In this document: in pieces, positions 33,466 through 42,692 of the stretch
Layout: each line of letters starts with the position of its first letter
Position numbering within the stretch: position 1 is the first letter of the stretch
Origin: Nocardiopsis alkaliphila YIM 80379
GTDB taxonomy: Bacteria; Actinomycetota; Actinomycetes; Streptosporangiales; Streptosporangiaceae
Direction of reading: 5' to 3'
NCBI RefSeq assembly: GCF_000341005.1
Contig: NZ_ANBD01000124.1
Span: 29,584 to 87,274, forward strand
DNA length: 57,691 nt
Translations under genes and position numbers: made by a program
The notes under the pieces: model-generated
The model's input: the letters and a program-made list of their open reading frames with translations, nothing else
Databases searched by the model: none
Told to the model about the DNA's origin: nothing

Positions 33466-34341
33466 ATGGTCACCACCACCGCACCCGCCGCCGGCGTCTG
33501 GGGCACCATCTGGCAGGGCATCACCCGCAGCACCAGCGGTTTCATCGGACTCTGTCTGGTCCTGGGCGTCCTGTTCTTCTCCTTCGTCGGTCCGCTGCTC
33601 ATCGACACCCACAACCCCACCGACGTCACCAAGATCTGGGGGGCGCCCAGCGCCGAACACTGGCTCGGTACCAACCACCAGGGCAAGGACACCTTCACCC
33701 AGCTCGTCCTCGGTGGACGCGAACCCATTTGGGTCGGCTTCGTGGCCGCCCTCATCACCGTCGCCATCGCCGTCGTCCTCGGCGCCGTCGCCGGCTACGT
33801 CCGGGGCCGGATCGACCACTTCCTCCTCCAGCTCACCGACATCACGATGACCATCCCGTTCATCGTGCTGATGCTGGTCATCGCCTCCTTCTACCGAACC
33901 TCCTCGCCGCTGGTCGTCTCCTTCATCATCGGCCTGGTCACCTGGCCGTTCCTGATGAGATCGATCCGCGCCCAGGTACTCAGCCTCAAGGAACGCGAGT
34001 TCATCGAGGCCGCGCGTCTACAGGACCTGGGCACCGCGCGCATCCTCTTCGTCGAAGTCCTGCCCAACATGGCGGGCTACATCTTCATCAACTTCATCAT
34101 CGCCATCACCAACGCGATCTACGCCGTCGTCGGCATGTACCTGCTCGGCCTGCTGCCCAGCACCGCCGACAACTGGGGCCTGATGATCCAACAGGCCTGG
34201 GACAACAACGCCTTCCTGCTTCCCCAGGCCGCACCCTTCCTCATCGCCCCCATGGTCATGATCATGCTCTTCCAGATCGGGCTGGTCACCATGACCCGCT
34301 CCCTGGAACAGGCCCTCAACCCACGACTCCGGGACAGGTGA
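33466..34341 (+). CDS. ABC transporter permease, DppC type
   Basis: A 291-residue partner permease with the family's N-terminal helix, the extracytoplasmic HWLGTNHQGKDTFTQLVLGG motif and the cytoplasmic EAA loop EFIEAARLQDLGTARILFVEVLPN. The GTNxxGRD-like motif is normal for DppC proteins. It starts 15 bp after the DppB-like gene and is followed directly by the first ATPase gene. The ligand is not identifiable. Confidence 0.9.
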   Translation: MVTTTAPAAGVWGTIWQGITRSTSGFIGLCLVLGVLFFSFVGPLLIDTHNPTDVTKIWGAPSAEHWLGTNHQGKDTFTQLVLGGREPIWVGFVAALITVAIAVVLGAVAGYVRGRIDHFLLQLTDITMTIPFIVLMLVIASFYRTSSPLVVSFIIGLVTWPFLMRSIRAQVLSLKEREFIEAARLQDLGTARILFVEVLPNMAGYIFINFIIAITNAIYAVVGMYLLGLLPSTADNWGLMIQQAWDNNAFLLPQAAPFLIAPMVMIMLFQIGLVTMTRSLEQALNPRLRDR

Positions 34342-34346
34342 GCCCC

Positions 34347-35414
34347 GTGAACGACCTCCCCGCCACCCCGGACACCGACGACGGTGCCCTATTGTCCGTA
34401 CGCGGCATCGACGTCGGCTACCGGACCGGACGAAAGAGCCACGTCATCGCCGCACACGAGGTCTCCTTCGACCTCCACCCCGGCCAGTCCATGGCCCTGG
34501 TCGGTGAGTCCGGCTGCGGCAAGACCACCCTGGGTCTGGGCCTGCTCCGCCTGCTTCCACGCACCGGCGTCATCCCCCGGGGGCAGATCCTCTTCCGGCG
34601 CAAGGACGGTGTCCGCGTCGACGTTCGCACCCTGGAGAAGGAGGAGCTGCGCCGCTTCCGCTGGAACGAGGCGGCCATGGTCTTTCAGGGCGCCATGAAC
34701 GCCTTCAACCCGGTGCTGCGCGTCCAGGACCACTTCCTCGATACCTTCCGCGCCCACGAGAACGGGCGCAGGCGCTCCCGCAAGGAGATCCTCGAACACT
34801 CCGCCGAACTCCTGGAGATGGTCAGGCTCGACCCCGCCAGGGTCTTGACCGCCTTCCCACACGAACTCTCCGGCGGTATGCGCCAGCGCAGCCTCATCGC
34901 CCTGGCCCTGGCCCTGAAGCCTCAGTTGCTGATCCTCGACGAGCCCACCACCGCCCTGGACCTGCTCACCCAACGCTCCATCGTGGAACGCCTGACCGAA
35001 CTGCGCGAGCAGTTGAGCTTCTCGATGCTCTTCATCACCCACGACCTGGGCCTGGCCGCCGAACTCGCCGATCGCGTGGGAACCATGTACGCGGGGCGGC
35101 TCATCGAGACCGGCACCACCCGCGACATCTTCCACCGTGCGCGGCACCCCTACACCTCGGCGCTGATCGACTCCGTGCTCCCGGTCGTGGGCGATCTGCG
35201 CGTGCCCACACCGCTCCCCGGAGGGCCACCCGGCCTCCACACCCTGCCCGAAGGTTGTCCCTTCGCTCCTCGCTGCGCGCACGCCCTCACCGACTGCGCC
35301 ACCACCCGTCCCGCCCTGGACGTGCTCACCCCCCGTGACCGAGGGCTGAGCCACACCGCGGCCTGCCTGCGCTCCACCGACTCCGAACTCCACGCCGAGG
35401 GGGCCCCTCGATGA
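34347..35414 (+). CDS. ABC transporter ATP-binding protein, DppD type
   Basis: A 355-residue ATPase with Walker A GESGCGKTT, Q loop VFQGAMNAFNP, signature LSGGMRQR and Walker B LLILDEPTTALD, then the oligopeptide C-terminal extension with PEGCPFAPRCAHALTDC...C. I prefer the GTG at 34347 (AGGTGA five bases upstream) over the overlapping GTG at 34338. The frame is open far upstream, but that part is antisense-like and codes for the permeases in another frame. It overlaps the next ATPase gene by 4 bp. Confidence 0.9.
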   Translation: MNDLPATPDTDDGALLSVRGIDVGYRTGRKSHVIAAHEVSFDLHPGQSMALVGESGCGKTTLGLGLLRLLPRTGVIPRGQILFRRKDGVRVDVRTLEKEELRRFRWNEAAMVFQGAMNAFNPVLRVQDHFLDTFRAHENGRRRSRKEILEHSAELLEMVRLDPARVLTAFPHELSGGMRQRSLIALALALKPQLLILDEPTTALDLLTQRSIVERLTELREQLSFSMLFITHDLGLAAELADRVGTMYAGRLIETGTTRDIFHRARHPYTSALIDSVLPVVGDLRVPTPLPGGPPGLHTLPEGCPFAPRCAHALTDCATTRPALDVLTPRDRGLSHTAACLRSTDSELHAEGAPR

Positions 35415-36460
35415 TCGACCACACCATCGACTCCAACGAGGCGGCCGGGCTCGCCCACCGAGCGGACACCGCCGCTCACCACCGCGCGGAGCCGCCCGTG
35501 CTCACCCTCAAAGGCCTCCGACAGACCTTCAAGACCCCACGAGGGGACGTACCCGCCGTGGCCGGGGTCGACCTGGAGGTCCGCCCCGGGCAAGTGCTGT
35601 GTCTGGTGGGCGAGTCCGGTTGCGGCAAGACCACCACCGCGCGCATGGCCGCCGCCCTGACCGAACCCACGGCCGGTTCCGTGCTCTTTCGAGGTAAGGA
35701 CGTCGCGGAGATGGACCGAACCGAACGGGCCGCCTTCCGCCGCTCGGTCCAGTACATCCATCAGGACCCCTACGCCTCCCTCAACCCGGTCCGCACCGTC
35801 TACTCCACGGTCTCCGCCGGTCTGCGCCGCCACAAGCTGGTCGCGAGCCACGCCGAGGCCAGGCGTGTCACCACCGAACTCCTCGAACGCGTCGACCTCG
35901 TCCCGGCCGAGGACCACCTCGACAAGTACCCGCACCAGATGTCCGGGGGACAGCGCCAACGCGTCGCCATCGCCCGAGCCCTGGCGATGAATCCCGAGGT
36001 GATCATCGCCGACGAGTCCACCTCCATGCTGGACGTGTCCATCCGGGTCAGTCTCCTCAACACCCTCGGCAGGCTCCGCGACGAACTCGGTGTCGGCTTC
36101 CTGTTCATCACCCATGACCTCGCCGTGGCCAAGTACTTCGCCTGGCAGGGCGAGATCGCCGTCATGTACCTGGGCAAGGTCGTGGAACGGGGCACCGCCC
36201 CCCGGGTGATCAACGACCCACGACACCCCTACACCAAGGCGCTCATCTCCGCCGTGTGCGAACCCGACCCCGACCTGGTCCGGAAGGAACGGGTACGGCT
36301 GCGTGGCGCCGACATCCCCGACCTCACCGATCTGCCCTCGGGCTGCGACTTCCACCCACGTTGCCCGCTCTACGAGGAGGGTGACTGCGATTCCGTACGC
36401 CCCCCGCTGGTGCGCGGCCACGACCGGCTGCTCGCCTGCCACGTGGCCACCCGGAGGTGA
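35411..36460 (+). CDS. ABC transporter ATP-binding protein, DppF type
   Basis: A 349-residue second ATPase. Walker A GESGCGKTT, signature MSGGQRQR, C-terminal LPSGCDFHPRCPLYEEGDC. The Walker B segment reads VIIADESTSMLD, so the usual Pro after the catalytic Glu is Ser. It overlaps the previous gene (ATGA) and forms a heterodimeric nucleotide-binding pair with it. The short membrane-protein gene begins 8 bp after its stop. Confidence 0.9.
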   Translation: MIDHTIDSNEAAGLAHRADTAAHHRAEPPVLTLKGLRQTFKTPRGDVPAVAGVDLEVRPGQVLCLVGESGCGKTTTARMAAALTEPTAGSVLFRGKDVAEMDRTERAAFRRSVQYIHQDPYASLNPVRTVYSTVSAGLRRHKLVASHAEARRVTTELLERVDLVPAEDHLDKYPHQMSGGQRQRVAIARALAMNPEVIIADESTSMLDVSIRVSLLNTLGRLRDELGVGFLFITHDLAVAKYFAWQGEIAVMYLGKVVERGTAPRVINDPRHPYTKALISAVCEPDPDLVRKERVRLRGADIPDLTDLPSGCDFHPRCPLYEEGDCDSVRPPLVRGHDRLLACHVATRR

Positions 36461-36467
36461 GGCGGTC

Positions 36468-36659
36468 TTGCTGCTCCTCCTCGGGCGCTTCGGCGTCTTC
36501 GTCGGAGTCTTCCTTCTCATGGCCTGCACCCTCATGACCGTGTTCACGTCCCCCGGCACAGCCGAGTTCGTCATCAGCGTCCTCACCATCGGTGTCGGCC
36601 TGGCCGTCCTCGTCCTCGGTCTGATCGCCCTCCTCTTGGAAAGGAAGCGTCAAGAATGA
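36468..36659 (+). CDS. small two-helix membrane protein in the ABC operon, 63 aa
   Basis: Read from a TTG at 36468 that has GGAGGTGA nine bases upstream: two hydrophobic segments (LLLLGRFGVFVGVFLLMACTLMTVF and FVISVLTIGVGLAVLVLGLIALLL) separated by TSPGTAE, ending RKRQE. It overlaps the ATG of the binding-protein gene (ATGA), so it is translated as part of the operon. It is not a known subunit of this transporter class. It may assist insertion or regulation, or be a neutral small protein. A longer in-frame version is possible but starts inside the ATPase gene. Confidence 0.65.
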   Translation: MLLLLGRFGVFVGVFLLMACTLMTVFTSPGTAEFVISVLTIGVGLAVLVLGLIALLLERKRQE

Positions 36660-38467
36660 CCTCCAACCCCCTTCGTAACGCGTTCCAGCAGGATCTGAGC
36701 AGACGCCGTCTGCTCAGGGCCGTCGGTTTCGGAGCGGCCGGGGCCGCCGGCGCCGGAGTGCTGTCGGCCTGCTCCGGTGCCGACTCCGGGTCGGAGGAGA
36801 CCACCCGCTTCGTCGGGGTCCACGACTTCGACATCGACGCCCAGACCAAGAACGTGCACGTGGAGGACGGCGCCCTGCTGATGAACTCGGTCTACAAGGA
36901 CCTGTTCATGTGCACCGGCGCCATGTTCGACTGGGGCACACACGAATGGGAGTACCTCCTCTTGGAGGGGCACGAGTGGGACGGGAACAATCTCATCGTC
37001 TCGCTGAAGTCGGGCCTGGAGTGGAGTGACGGCACCGGCTTGGACGCCGACGACATGATCCGCAGCTACGCGATGCGGGTCTTGGAGGCTCCGCCGTGGG
37101 GCTTGGGTTTCCCGCAGGTGAAGGACCTGGAAAAGCTCGACGCCCAGAGCGTGCGTCTGGGCTTCGATGACGTCTTCCCCAACATCGAGCGCAGCATCCT
37201 CAAACACCGCATCGTCTCCAAGATCACCTACGAGGGCTTCGGTGAGCGTGCCCTGAAGATGGTCAACGATGGTGTCCGTCAGGGCGACGACGAGCACGGC
37301 GAGTGGAACGCCGAGTTCATCGAGTTCAATCCGGACTCGATCATCGCCAGCGGCCCCTACAAGTTCGACGACGCCCAGATCTCGGACGCGCGCATCACCC
37401 TGGTCAAGAACGAACACGGCTATCTGGCCGACACGGTCCTGTTCGACGAGGTCGTGGTGCACAAGGGCGACAATCGCCAGTCGGCCCTGCTGGTTCAACA
37501 GGGCGAAGTCGACTACTCGACCATGGCCCCCTCCGCCGCCGACCAGCAGGCGTTCCAGGGGGTGGAGGGCTTCCGCTGGATCGAGCACGCCGGCTACGCG
37601 GGCGCGGGCATCATGTTCAACTACGCCGCCAAGCCCGAGCTGAAGGACGTGCGGGTGCGCAAGGCCCTGGCCTACGTCCTGGATGGTGACCAGATCGGTC
37701 AGGTCGCCCGTGGTGAGGCCTACAGCCGGGTCGAGCACTACGCGGGTCTGGCCGACATCCAGGCGGAGGAGATCTTCACCGCGCAGGAGCTCGCCGAGTT
37801 CGAGAACTACGACCAGGACCAGGACAAGGCCAAGGAGCTGCTGGAGGACGCCGGCTGGACCCTGAAGGACGGCAAGTGGTATCTGCCGGACGGTGAGGAG
37901 GCGAGTTTCGAGGTCATCGGTGTCTCCGGCTGGGGTGACTTCGAACTGACCGCCACCCAGGTGGAGGAGGCCTGGAACGATTTCGGGATCAAGACCGAGG
38001 CCCGTAACGTTCCGGAGGACAACCCGTGGGGCATCTGGGGTGCCGGTGACTTCGAGGTCGCGGTCCGTCACTGGGGCAACCCGGAACAGCCCGACCACTG
38101 GGGTGCGTTCCAAATGAACTTCTTGACCGAGAACGCCGGCACCGAGGACTCTCCGGGGCAGTCCTTCGACCTGAACGTGGAGAGTCCTTCTCAAGGCGAA
38201 GTGGACCTGGCCGAGTTGGTGGAGACCGCGCAGCGTGCCCAGAGTGAGGAAGAGCAGCTGGAGGCACTGAAGACGATGGCGATCGTCTTCAACGAGCTAC
38301 TGCCCCGCGTCCCGCTGTGGACGTACAAGTACCTGTCTCCGGTGGTCGAGGGGGTCCGGGTCGAGGAGTTCCCCCAAGAGGACGCCCCGGGTTCCCAGAA
38401 CGAGCAGTACCAGGACAACCACGTGATCCTGGCGCTGATGAAGGGCGAACTGCGCCCGGTCGAATGA
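36656..38467 (+). CDS. ABC transporter substrate-binding lipoprotein, DppA/SBP_bac_5 type
   Basis: A 603-residue extracellular binding protein. The N-terminus has a twin-arginine motif (SRRRLL, 15-20) and a lipobox LSAC (Cys39), so it is probably exported folded and anchored to the membrane. The mature protein shows class features: MLYKDLFMC-like opening region, GLEWSDGTGLDADDMIRSYAMRV, LVKNEHGYLADTVLFDEVVV, ALAYVLDGDQIGQVARGEAYSR and LELLEDAGWTLKDGKW. It closes the operon before a strong terminator. Many members bind oligosaccharides rather than peptides. Confidence 0.9.
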   Translation: MTSNPLRNAFQQDLSRRRLLRAVGFGAAGAAGAGVLSACSGADSGSEETTRFVGVHDFDIDAQTKNVHVEDGALLMNSVYKDLFMCTGAMFDWGTHEWEYLLLEGHEWDGNNLIVSLKSGLEWSDGTGLDADDMIRSYAMRVLEAPPWGLGFPQVKDLEKLDAQSVRLGFDDVFPNIERSILKHRIVSKITYEGFGERALKMVNDGVRQGDDEHGEWNAEFIEFNPDSIIASGPYKFDDAQISDARITLVKNEHGYLADTVLFDEVVVHKGDNRQSALLVQQGEVDYSTMAPSAADQQAFQGVEGFRWIEHAGYAGAGIMFNYAAKPELKDVRVRKALAYVLDGDQIGQVARGEAYSRVEHYAGLADIQAEEIFTAQELAEFENYDQDQDKAKELLEDAGWTLKDGKWYLPDGEEASFEVIGVSGWGDFELTATQVEEAWNDFGIKTEARNVPEDNPWGIWGAGDFEVAVRHWGNPEQPDHWGAFQMNFLTENAGTEDSPGQSFDLNVESPSQGEVDLAELVETAQRAQSEEEQLEALKTMAIVFNELLPRVPLWTYKYLSPVVEGVRVEEFPQEDAPGSQNEQYQDNHVILALMKGELRPVE

Positions 38468-38483
38468 TCGGCTGAGCGGTGAC

Positions 38484-38519
38484 CGGTGGGGCGGGCGTCG
38501 ACCGACACCCGCCCCACCG
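38484..38519 (+). terminator. terminator of the ABC operon
   Basis: CGGTGGGGCGGG pairs perfectly with CCCGCCCCACCG (12 bp) around an inner GTCG-AC-CGAC hairpin, 17 bp after the stop. Confidence 0.75.
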
Positions 38520-39559
38520 ATGTGCGCAAAAAGTGAAGATTACGGTCTTTGGTGGAGTTGTTTAGATAACGTCCATTTATGCGCGCTCGGGGTGAATCAA
38601 GAAGGTCCTCACGTTCGCTTCCGGCCCGTCTCCACGGGTGTTCCCCTCCGCGTTCGCGGTGGCCCTTTCTCCATCGCTCTCTGCTCCTTGGTCTCCAAAA
38701 GGGACGGGCACCCCACACCGAGGACCTGGGTGAACTCGAAAGAGGTGTGGCCTTGGGGGCGTGCGCCGACGCGAATGCGCCCCCTTGTGAGCCTTCGAGG
38801 GATTTACGGCGGGCGGTGATCCCTTCACACGAAGAATCGCGCCGATGTCCGAACCCGGAGCGGGTGCGTGCTCGTTCGCGCGATGCCCGCGGGGCGACCA
38901 CAACGATAACCGGTCGGTCGAGGGGTGAACCGGAAGACCGGAATTTCGATCCCCTCGCCGATGAAGACGAGAGCGAGGCCGACCCGCGACCCCGGCCGTG
39001 CCGCGATCCCGTCTCCATCGCCGAGCCCGTCACCCATCCGCTCCGCGCCGTCCGAGGATCGATCGCTGCGGCACCGGGGCCTGGCGCCCGAGCCTTCGGG
39101 GCGGGCGGCGTGCGATCGGTCACAGACCGGTGACCCCTGGCAAAAATCGGACAACTAGCATGTAAGTACGCAAAAAGATCTTGATCAGAAATTCATTTCT
39201 CTTCCGTTTTCGCACGTCACGAGCGTTTCTGGAGGATTATTCCGGGAGCTTCTTCGATTCTTCTGTCAACCAGGGCGTACTTTGTTAGTCTGTCGAACCG
39301 AACGACGGTTCCCGGTGGAAGAACAGGAATTGTGCGAAGTGAGCGCACTCGTCCTCCGGAACGGGGGTCGGGCACCTCGTCTGGTGCCGGACCTCTTGCT
39401 TCCTCGTTGCCACCGTGACCGTCGAGGCGTTCCCCCGGCGATCGGAACGTCTGGCCGTCCAGGGAACCGATCGCGGTCCCCATAGCGGCTTCCTCCCTGG
39501 TCAGGGTGGTGGTGCGGGACCACCGCCGATCCGCCCACCTGATTCGAGGAGACGAGATT
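38520..39559. other. 1.04-kb non-coding region before the conservon
   Basis: No convincing gene on either strand. The ends are AT-rich: 38521-38585 and 39135-39300, the latter containing AGAAAT-TC-ATTTCT (39187-39200) and a TTGTTAGTCTGTCG promoter-like stretch (about 39281). The middle (38600-39130) is GC-rich with frames that lack coding-like codon use. A long leader or several promoters for the conservon are likely. Confidence 0.5.
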
Positions 39560-42121
39560 GTGGCGCAGGAGCAGTCACCGCGCGAACGCGATGATCGACC
39601 CCTGGCCAAGATGATGTCGACGGAGGGTGGGCGTGGAACCAGGCGTGAAGGACGGTTCCGCCGAGCCATCGCCCGAATGGTCAAGTCCCAGGAACCCCCG
39701 TCACCGGAGACCCAGCGAGGACATCCCGTGCATAAGCCCGTGCATTCGCACTCGCACAACCCCGATCCCACGTCGGACGGCGAGGCCACACCCGCGTCGG
39801 AGCCGCCCACCGGACCGTTCTCCGCGCCCGCCGAGAGCGGGTACCGTCCCGCTTCCCGGGTGAGCGTCCCCAATCCCTATACGACCAAAAGGACCGAGGT
39901 CGACGACGTCGACACCGGAGCCGAACCGGTCGCTCAGTGGCGCGGTGTCGGCCTCGACGAGCCCGAGCCGCGCAGTAAGCCCGCCCTCGCCACAACGGAC
40001 ACCATGACCGACAACCCCGCCTCATCCGAGCGCACGGAGCGGCCCTCGGCCCCCGTGGCGCCACCCGTCCCGGAAGCGGTCGAACAACGCACCGCCCCAC
40101 AGGAGCGGCCCCGACCGGAACCGGGCCCGGGCGTCCACGGCCAGGCCCCCGCCGAGACCCACCCCCACGGGTCGCAGGCCCAAAGGTCCCAGGAGGCCTC
40201 CATGCCCGAGCAGCGGCCCGAGGCCGACCGGAACCAGGGACATCACGTGCCGCCGTACACCGGCCCGGCGTCCCCTGACCAATGGTCCTCGCAGACTCCC
40301 CCGAACCATCGGCCACCACAGGCTCCCACGGTCGGTCGAGATCCCTACGCCCACCCTCCGCAGCCCTTTGGTGGGCCCCCGCCCCAGGAGACTCCCCGGC
40401 AGGCGTCCGACCCCCAGGCCCCGGGCCAAGGTCAGGCACCGTACGGATACCAGGGTCATCCGGGCCAGTACGGGTACCAGGGCCACCCAGGGCACCACGA
40501 ACCCGGTGGCCCCTACCAACGGCCGCCCCACGAGGGGTACGCGCCGCATGGCCACCCGCAGGGCTATCAGGGCTACCCGAGGGTCGACCATCCGGGCATG
40601 CCGCACTACCCGATGCCGCAGCCGGCCCCCTATCCGCAGCCGATGGTCTCCTACCAGAGCGCCTACCCGGCGCCCTACCAACCGCCCGGCTACGTCCTTC
40701 CGGGGCAGCCCGTGATCTACTCGGGCCAGCAGTTCCCCTCCTACGGCCAGCCCGTCCAGCACGTCATCGTGCTCGCCGCCGGACAGCAGCCACAGGTGAT
40801 CTCGGCCGAATCGGTCGCCACCCTGTTCGCCGAACGTGCCGAGACGACCACCTCCGAGGAGGTGCGAACGAACAAGGAGCTCACCCGCTCCGATCCGGAA
40901 TCGGAGGCCCCCGAGCCCGCCTCCGAAGCGGGCGAAGCCGCAGAAGCCGCCACCGAGACTCCACAGGTGGAGGAGTCCGTTCCGGTCACCGAGGAGGAAC
41001 CGGCCACCGACACGGCCGGCCCGAAGGCCTCCGAAACCGTCTTCGAGACTCCGCGCAGCACCCAGGGCGACCTGCTCAACGAAGCGCTGGCCGGCCTGGC
41101 CATGCGCGACCTGTCCCTGGTCGATGCCCTGCTGGAGATGGTTGAGGAACTGGAGACCGAAGCCCAGGATCCCGATCTGCTCGACAAGCTCTTCCAGATC
41201 GACAACTTCGCGACCCGTATGCGGCGCAACGGGGAGAACCTCCTGGTACTGACCGGGCACGATGGCGGAGAGTCCGACGCCCACGACGAGATCGTCCCGT
41301 TGCTCGACGTCACCCGCGCCGCCACCTCGGAGATCAAGGACTATCCCAGGGTCAGTCTGGGCAAGATCCCGCAGAGCTCCATCACCGGTCTGGCCGCCGA
41401 CGACATCAGCCACCTACTCGCCGAACTGTTGGACAACGCCACCGCCAACTCGCCCGAGCATTCCCAGGTGGTGATCAGCGCCCAAGAACTGAACGACGGG
41501 CGCCTGATGATCATCGTCGAGGACGAGGGTGTGGGCATCCCCGAGGCCCAGTTGGCCGAACTCAACGGTCGGTTGAGCCGCGAACCGGTCCTGGACGACA
41601 ACGTGCCCAAGCACATGGGCCTGTACGTGGCCGGTCGGATCGCGCGCAAGCACGGCCTGGAGACCCGCTTGGAGGCCCGTTCCTTCCGGGGGATCAGCGC
41701 CTACACGATCATCCCCAAGGAACTCCTGCGGGTGGCCACTCCCAAGCAGCCCGGCCAGAACCGTATCTCCACGATCTCCAGCGTGAGCGCGCCCGTGACA
41801 CCGACCGGACCGACCTCGACGCAGTCCATCAACGGCAACGCCGGCAAGGGCCTCGGCGGCGTGGAGCAGCCCAAGGGCGGTTCCTCCGCGGTCACGGCGG
41901 CGGGGTTGCCTCGACGTAGCGCCACCCCGCATGGTTCGCCGCTGCGGATGGTGCGCAACCCAGGTGCGCTCTCCGACACCCCGCCACCCAAACGCGAGGA
42001 CACTCCACCGCGACTCACCGGAGAGGCTCGCGCCGAGCAGATCCGTGACGAGATCGGGGACTTCCTCGACGGGGAACGCGCCGCGCTCGAAGGCGAGGAC
42101 CTCGAGGGTGACAAGGAATGA
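39560..42121 (+). CDS. cvnA: CvnA-like ATP-binding sensor kinase without membrane segments
   Basis: An 853-residue first gene of the conservon. Residues 1-500 are low complexity: Pro/Glu/His-rich, with a PYQPPGYV...YGYQGHPGQYGYQG Gly/Tyr/Gln/Pro-rich block at about 290-420. Residues 505-600 form a helical dimer-like region (EALAGLAMRDLSLVDALLEMVEELE...LFQIDNFATRMRRNGENLLVL) followed by a HATPase domain: LLAELLDNATANSP (about 622-635), VEDEGVGIP and HMGLYVAGRIARKHG. Usual CvnA proteins have an extracytoplasmic nitrate-sensing region and membrane helices; none is present here. The GTG start has GAGGAGA upstream. It probably signals through CvnB-D. Confidence 0.85.
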   Translation: MAQEQSPRERDDRPLAKMMSTEGGRGTRREGRFRRAIARMVKSQEPPSPETQRGHPVHKPVHSHSHNPDPTSDGEATPASEPPTGPFSAPAESGYRPASRVSVPNPYTTKRTEVDDVDTGAEPVAQWRGVGLDEPEPRSKPALATTDTMTDNPASSERTERPSAPVAPPVPEAVEQRTAPQERPRPEPGPGVHGQAPAETHPHGSQAQRSQEASMPEQRPEADRNQGHHVPPYTGPASPDQWSSQTPPNHRPPQAPTVGRDPYAHPPQPFGGPPPQETPRQASDPQAPGQGQAPYGYQGHPGQYGYQGHPGHHEPGGPYQRPPHEGYAPHGHPQGYQGYPRVDHPGMPHYPMPQPAPYPQPMVSYQSAYPAPYQPPGYVLPGQPVIYSGQQFPSYGQPVQHVIVLAAGQQPQVISAESVATLFAERAETTTSEEVRTNKELTRSDPESEAPEPASEAGEAAEAATETPQVEESVPVTEEEPATDTAGPKASETVFETPRSTQGDLLNEALAGLAMRDLSLVDALLEMVEELETEAQDPDLLDKLFQIDNFATRMRRNGENLLVLTGHDGGESDAHDEIVPLLDVTRAATSEIKDYPRVSLGKIPQSSITGLAADDISHLLAELLDNATANSPEHSQVVISAQELNDGRLMIIVEDEGVGIPEAQLAELNGRLSREPVLDDNVPKHMGLYVAGRIARKHGLETRLEARSFRGISAYTIIPKELLRVATPKQPGQNRISTISSVSAPVTPTGPTSTQSINGNAGKGLGGVEQPKGGSSAVTAAGLPRRSATPHGSPLRMVRNPGALSDTPPPKREDTPPRLTGEARAEQIRDEIGDFLDGERAALEGEDLEGDKE

Positions 42122-42219
42122 CGTCCACCGGAAAAGACGACGCTCAGGGTCGGACCCCCGAACCTCAGCGAAAACCCCCAGCGAACACGAATTTCGGCCG
42201 AGGCAGGTAGAGCACAAGC

Positions 42220-42646
42220 ATGACTGAACCCAACAACGACAGCGTCGAGAACTTCTCCTGGCTCATCGACCGGTTCGTCCGGGACGTGCGCGGTGTCGAG
42301 CACGCCGTGGTGGTCTCCTCCGACGGCCTGGTCCTGACCCACTCCAGTGACTTTCCCGAGGAGCACGCCGAGCAGCTCGCGGCGATCGCCAGTGGTCTGC
42401 ACAGCCTGGCGGTGGGGGGGGGCCAACATGTTCCAGCGTGGCGAGTGCGAGCAGCTGCTCGTACGTTTCAACCACGGCCACCTCTTCATCATGGCCATCA
42501 GTGACGGTTCCTGCATGGCGGTGCTCACCGCCCCCGGTACGGAACTGAAGATCGTCGGTTTCCAGATGGCCAAGCTCGTGGACAACGTCGCCCACGTGCT
42601 CACGCCGCAGCTGCGTTCGCAGTTGCGCGAGGTCATCCAGAACTGA
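42220..42646 (+). CDS. cvnB: roadblock/LC7 protein (CvnB), frameshifted in the present sequence
   Basis: A conservon CvnB of 141 residues if read across a nine-base G run at 42414-42422. From the ATG (42220) the frame gives WLIDRFVRDVRGVEHAVVVSSDGLVLTHSS...ASGLHSLAVGG and then goes out of frame and stops at 42504; the +1 frame resumes with GANMFQRGECEQLLVRFNHGHLFIMAISDGSCMAVLTAP...HVLTPQLRSQLREVIQN to 42646. Eight G residues instead of nine would restore a normal roadblock domain (GAP-like partner of the MglA-type GTPase). This is either a sequencing error in the homopolymer or a slippage/phase-variable site. Confidence 0.75.
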
Positions 42647-42692
42647 CGACGGTGTTCCGTGACGGTTCGGTAGGAATGAGGTTGCCTCGGCT

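Noticed and set aside
32667-34346. A plus-strand frame upstream of the DppD-type ATPase that would extend it by about 560 residues
   Set aside because: The extension is Arg/His/Pro-rich shadow sequence of the two permease genes in another frame; the ATPase starts at 34347 with its own ribosome-binding site.
35150-36589. A 479-codon minus-strand frame
   Set aside because: Antisense to the two ATPase genes with clear Walker motifs.
38579-39133. A 184-codon plus frame and a long minus frame before the conservon
   Set aside because: Arg/Ser/Pro-rich composition with no domain, no ribosome-binding site and codon use unlike the neighbours.
40440-40700. Repeats in the Pro/Gln/Tyr-rich part considered as a CRISPR or tandem DNA repeat
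   Set aside because: The repeats are protein-level and imperfect, without constant spacing or spacers.
40022-41413. A 463-codon minus-strand frame with Val/Gly/Leu-rich repeats
   Set aside because: It mirrors the low-complexity repeat of the CvnA-like gene; the plus frame holds the recognised ATPase domain.
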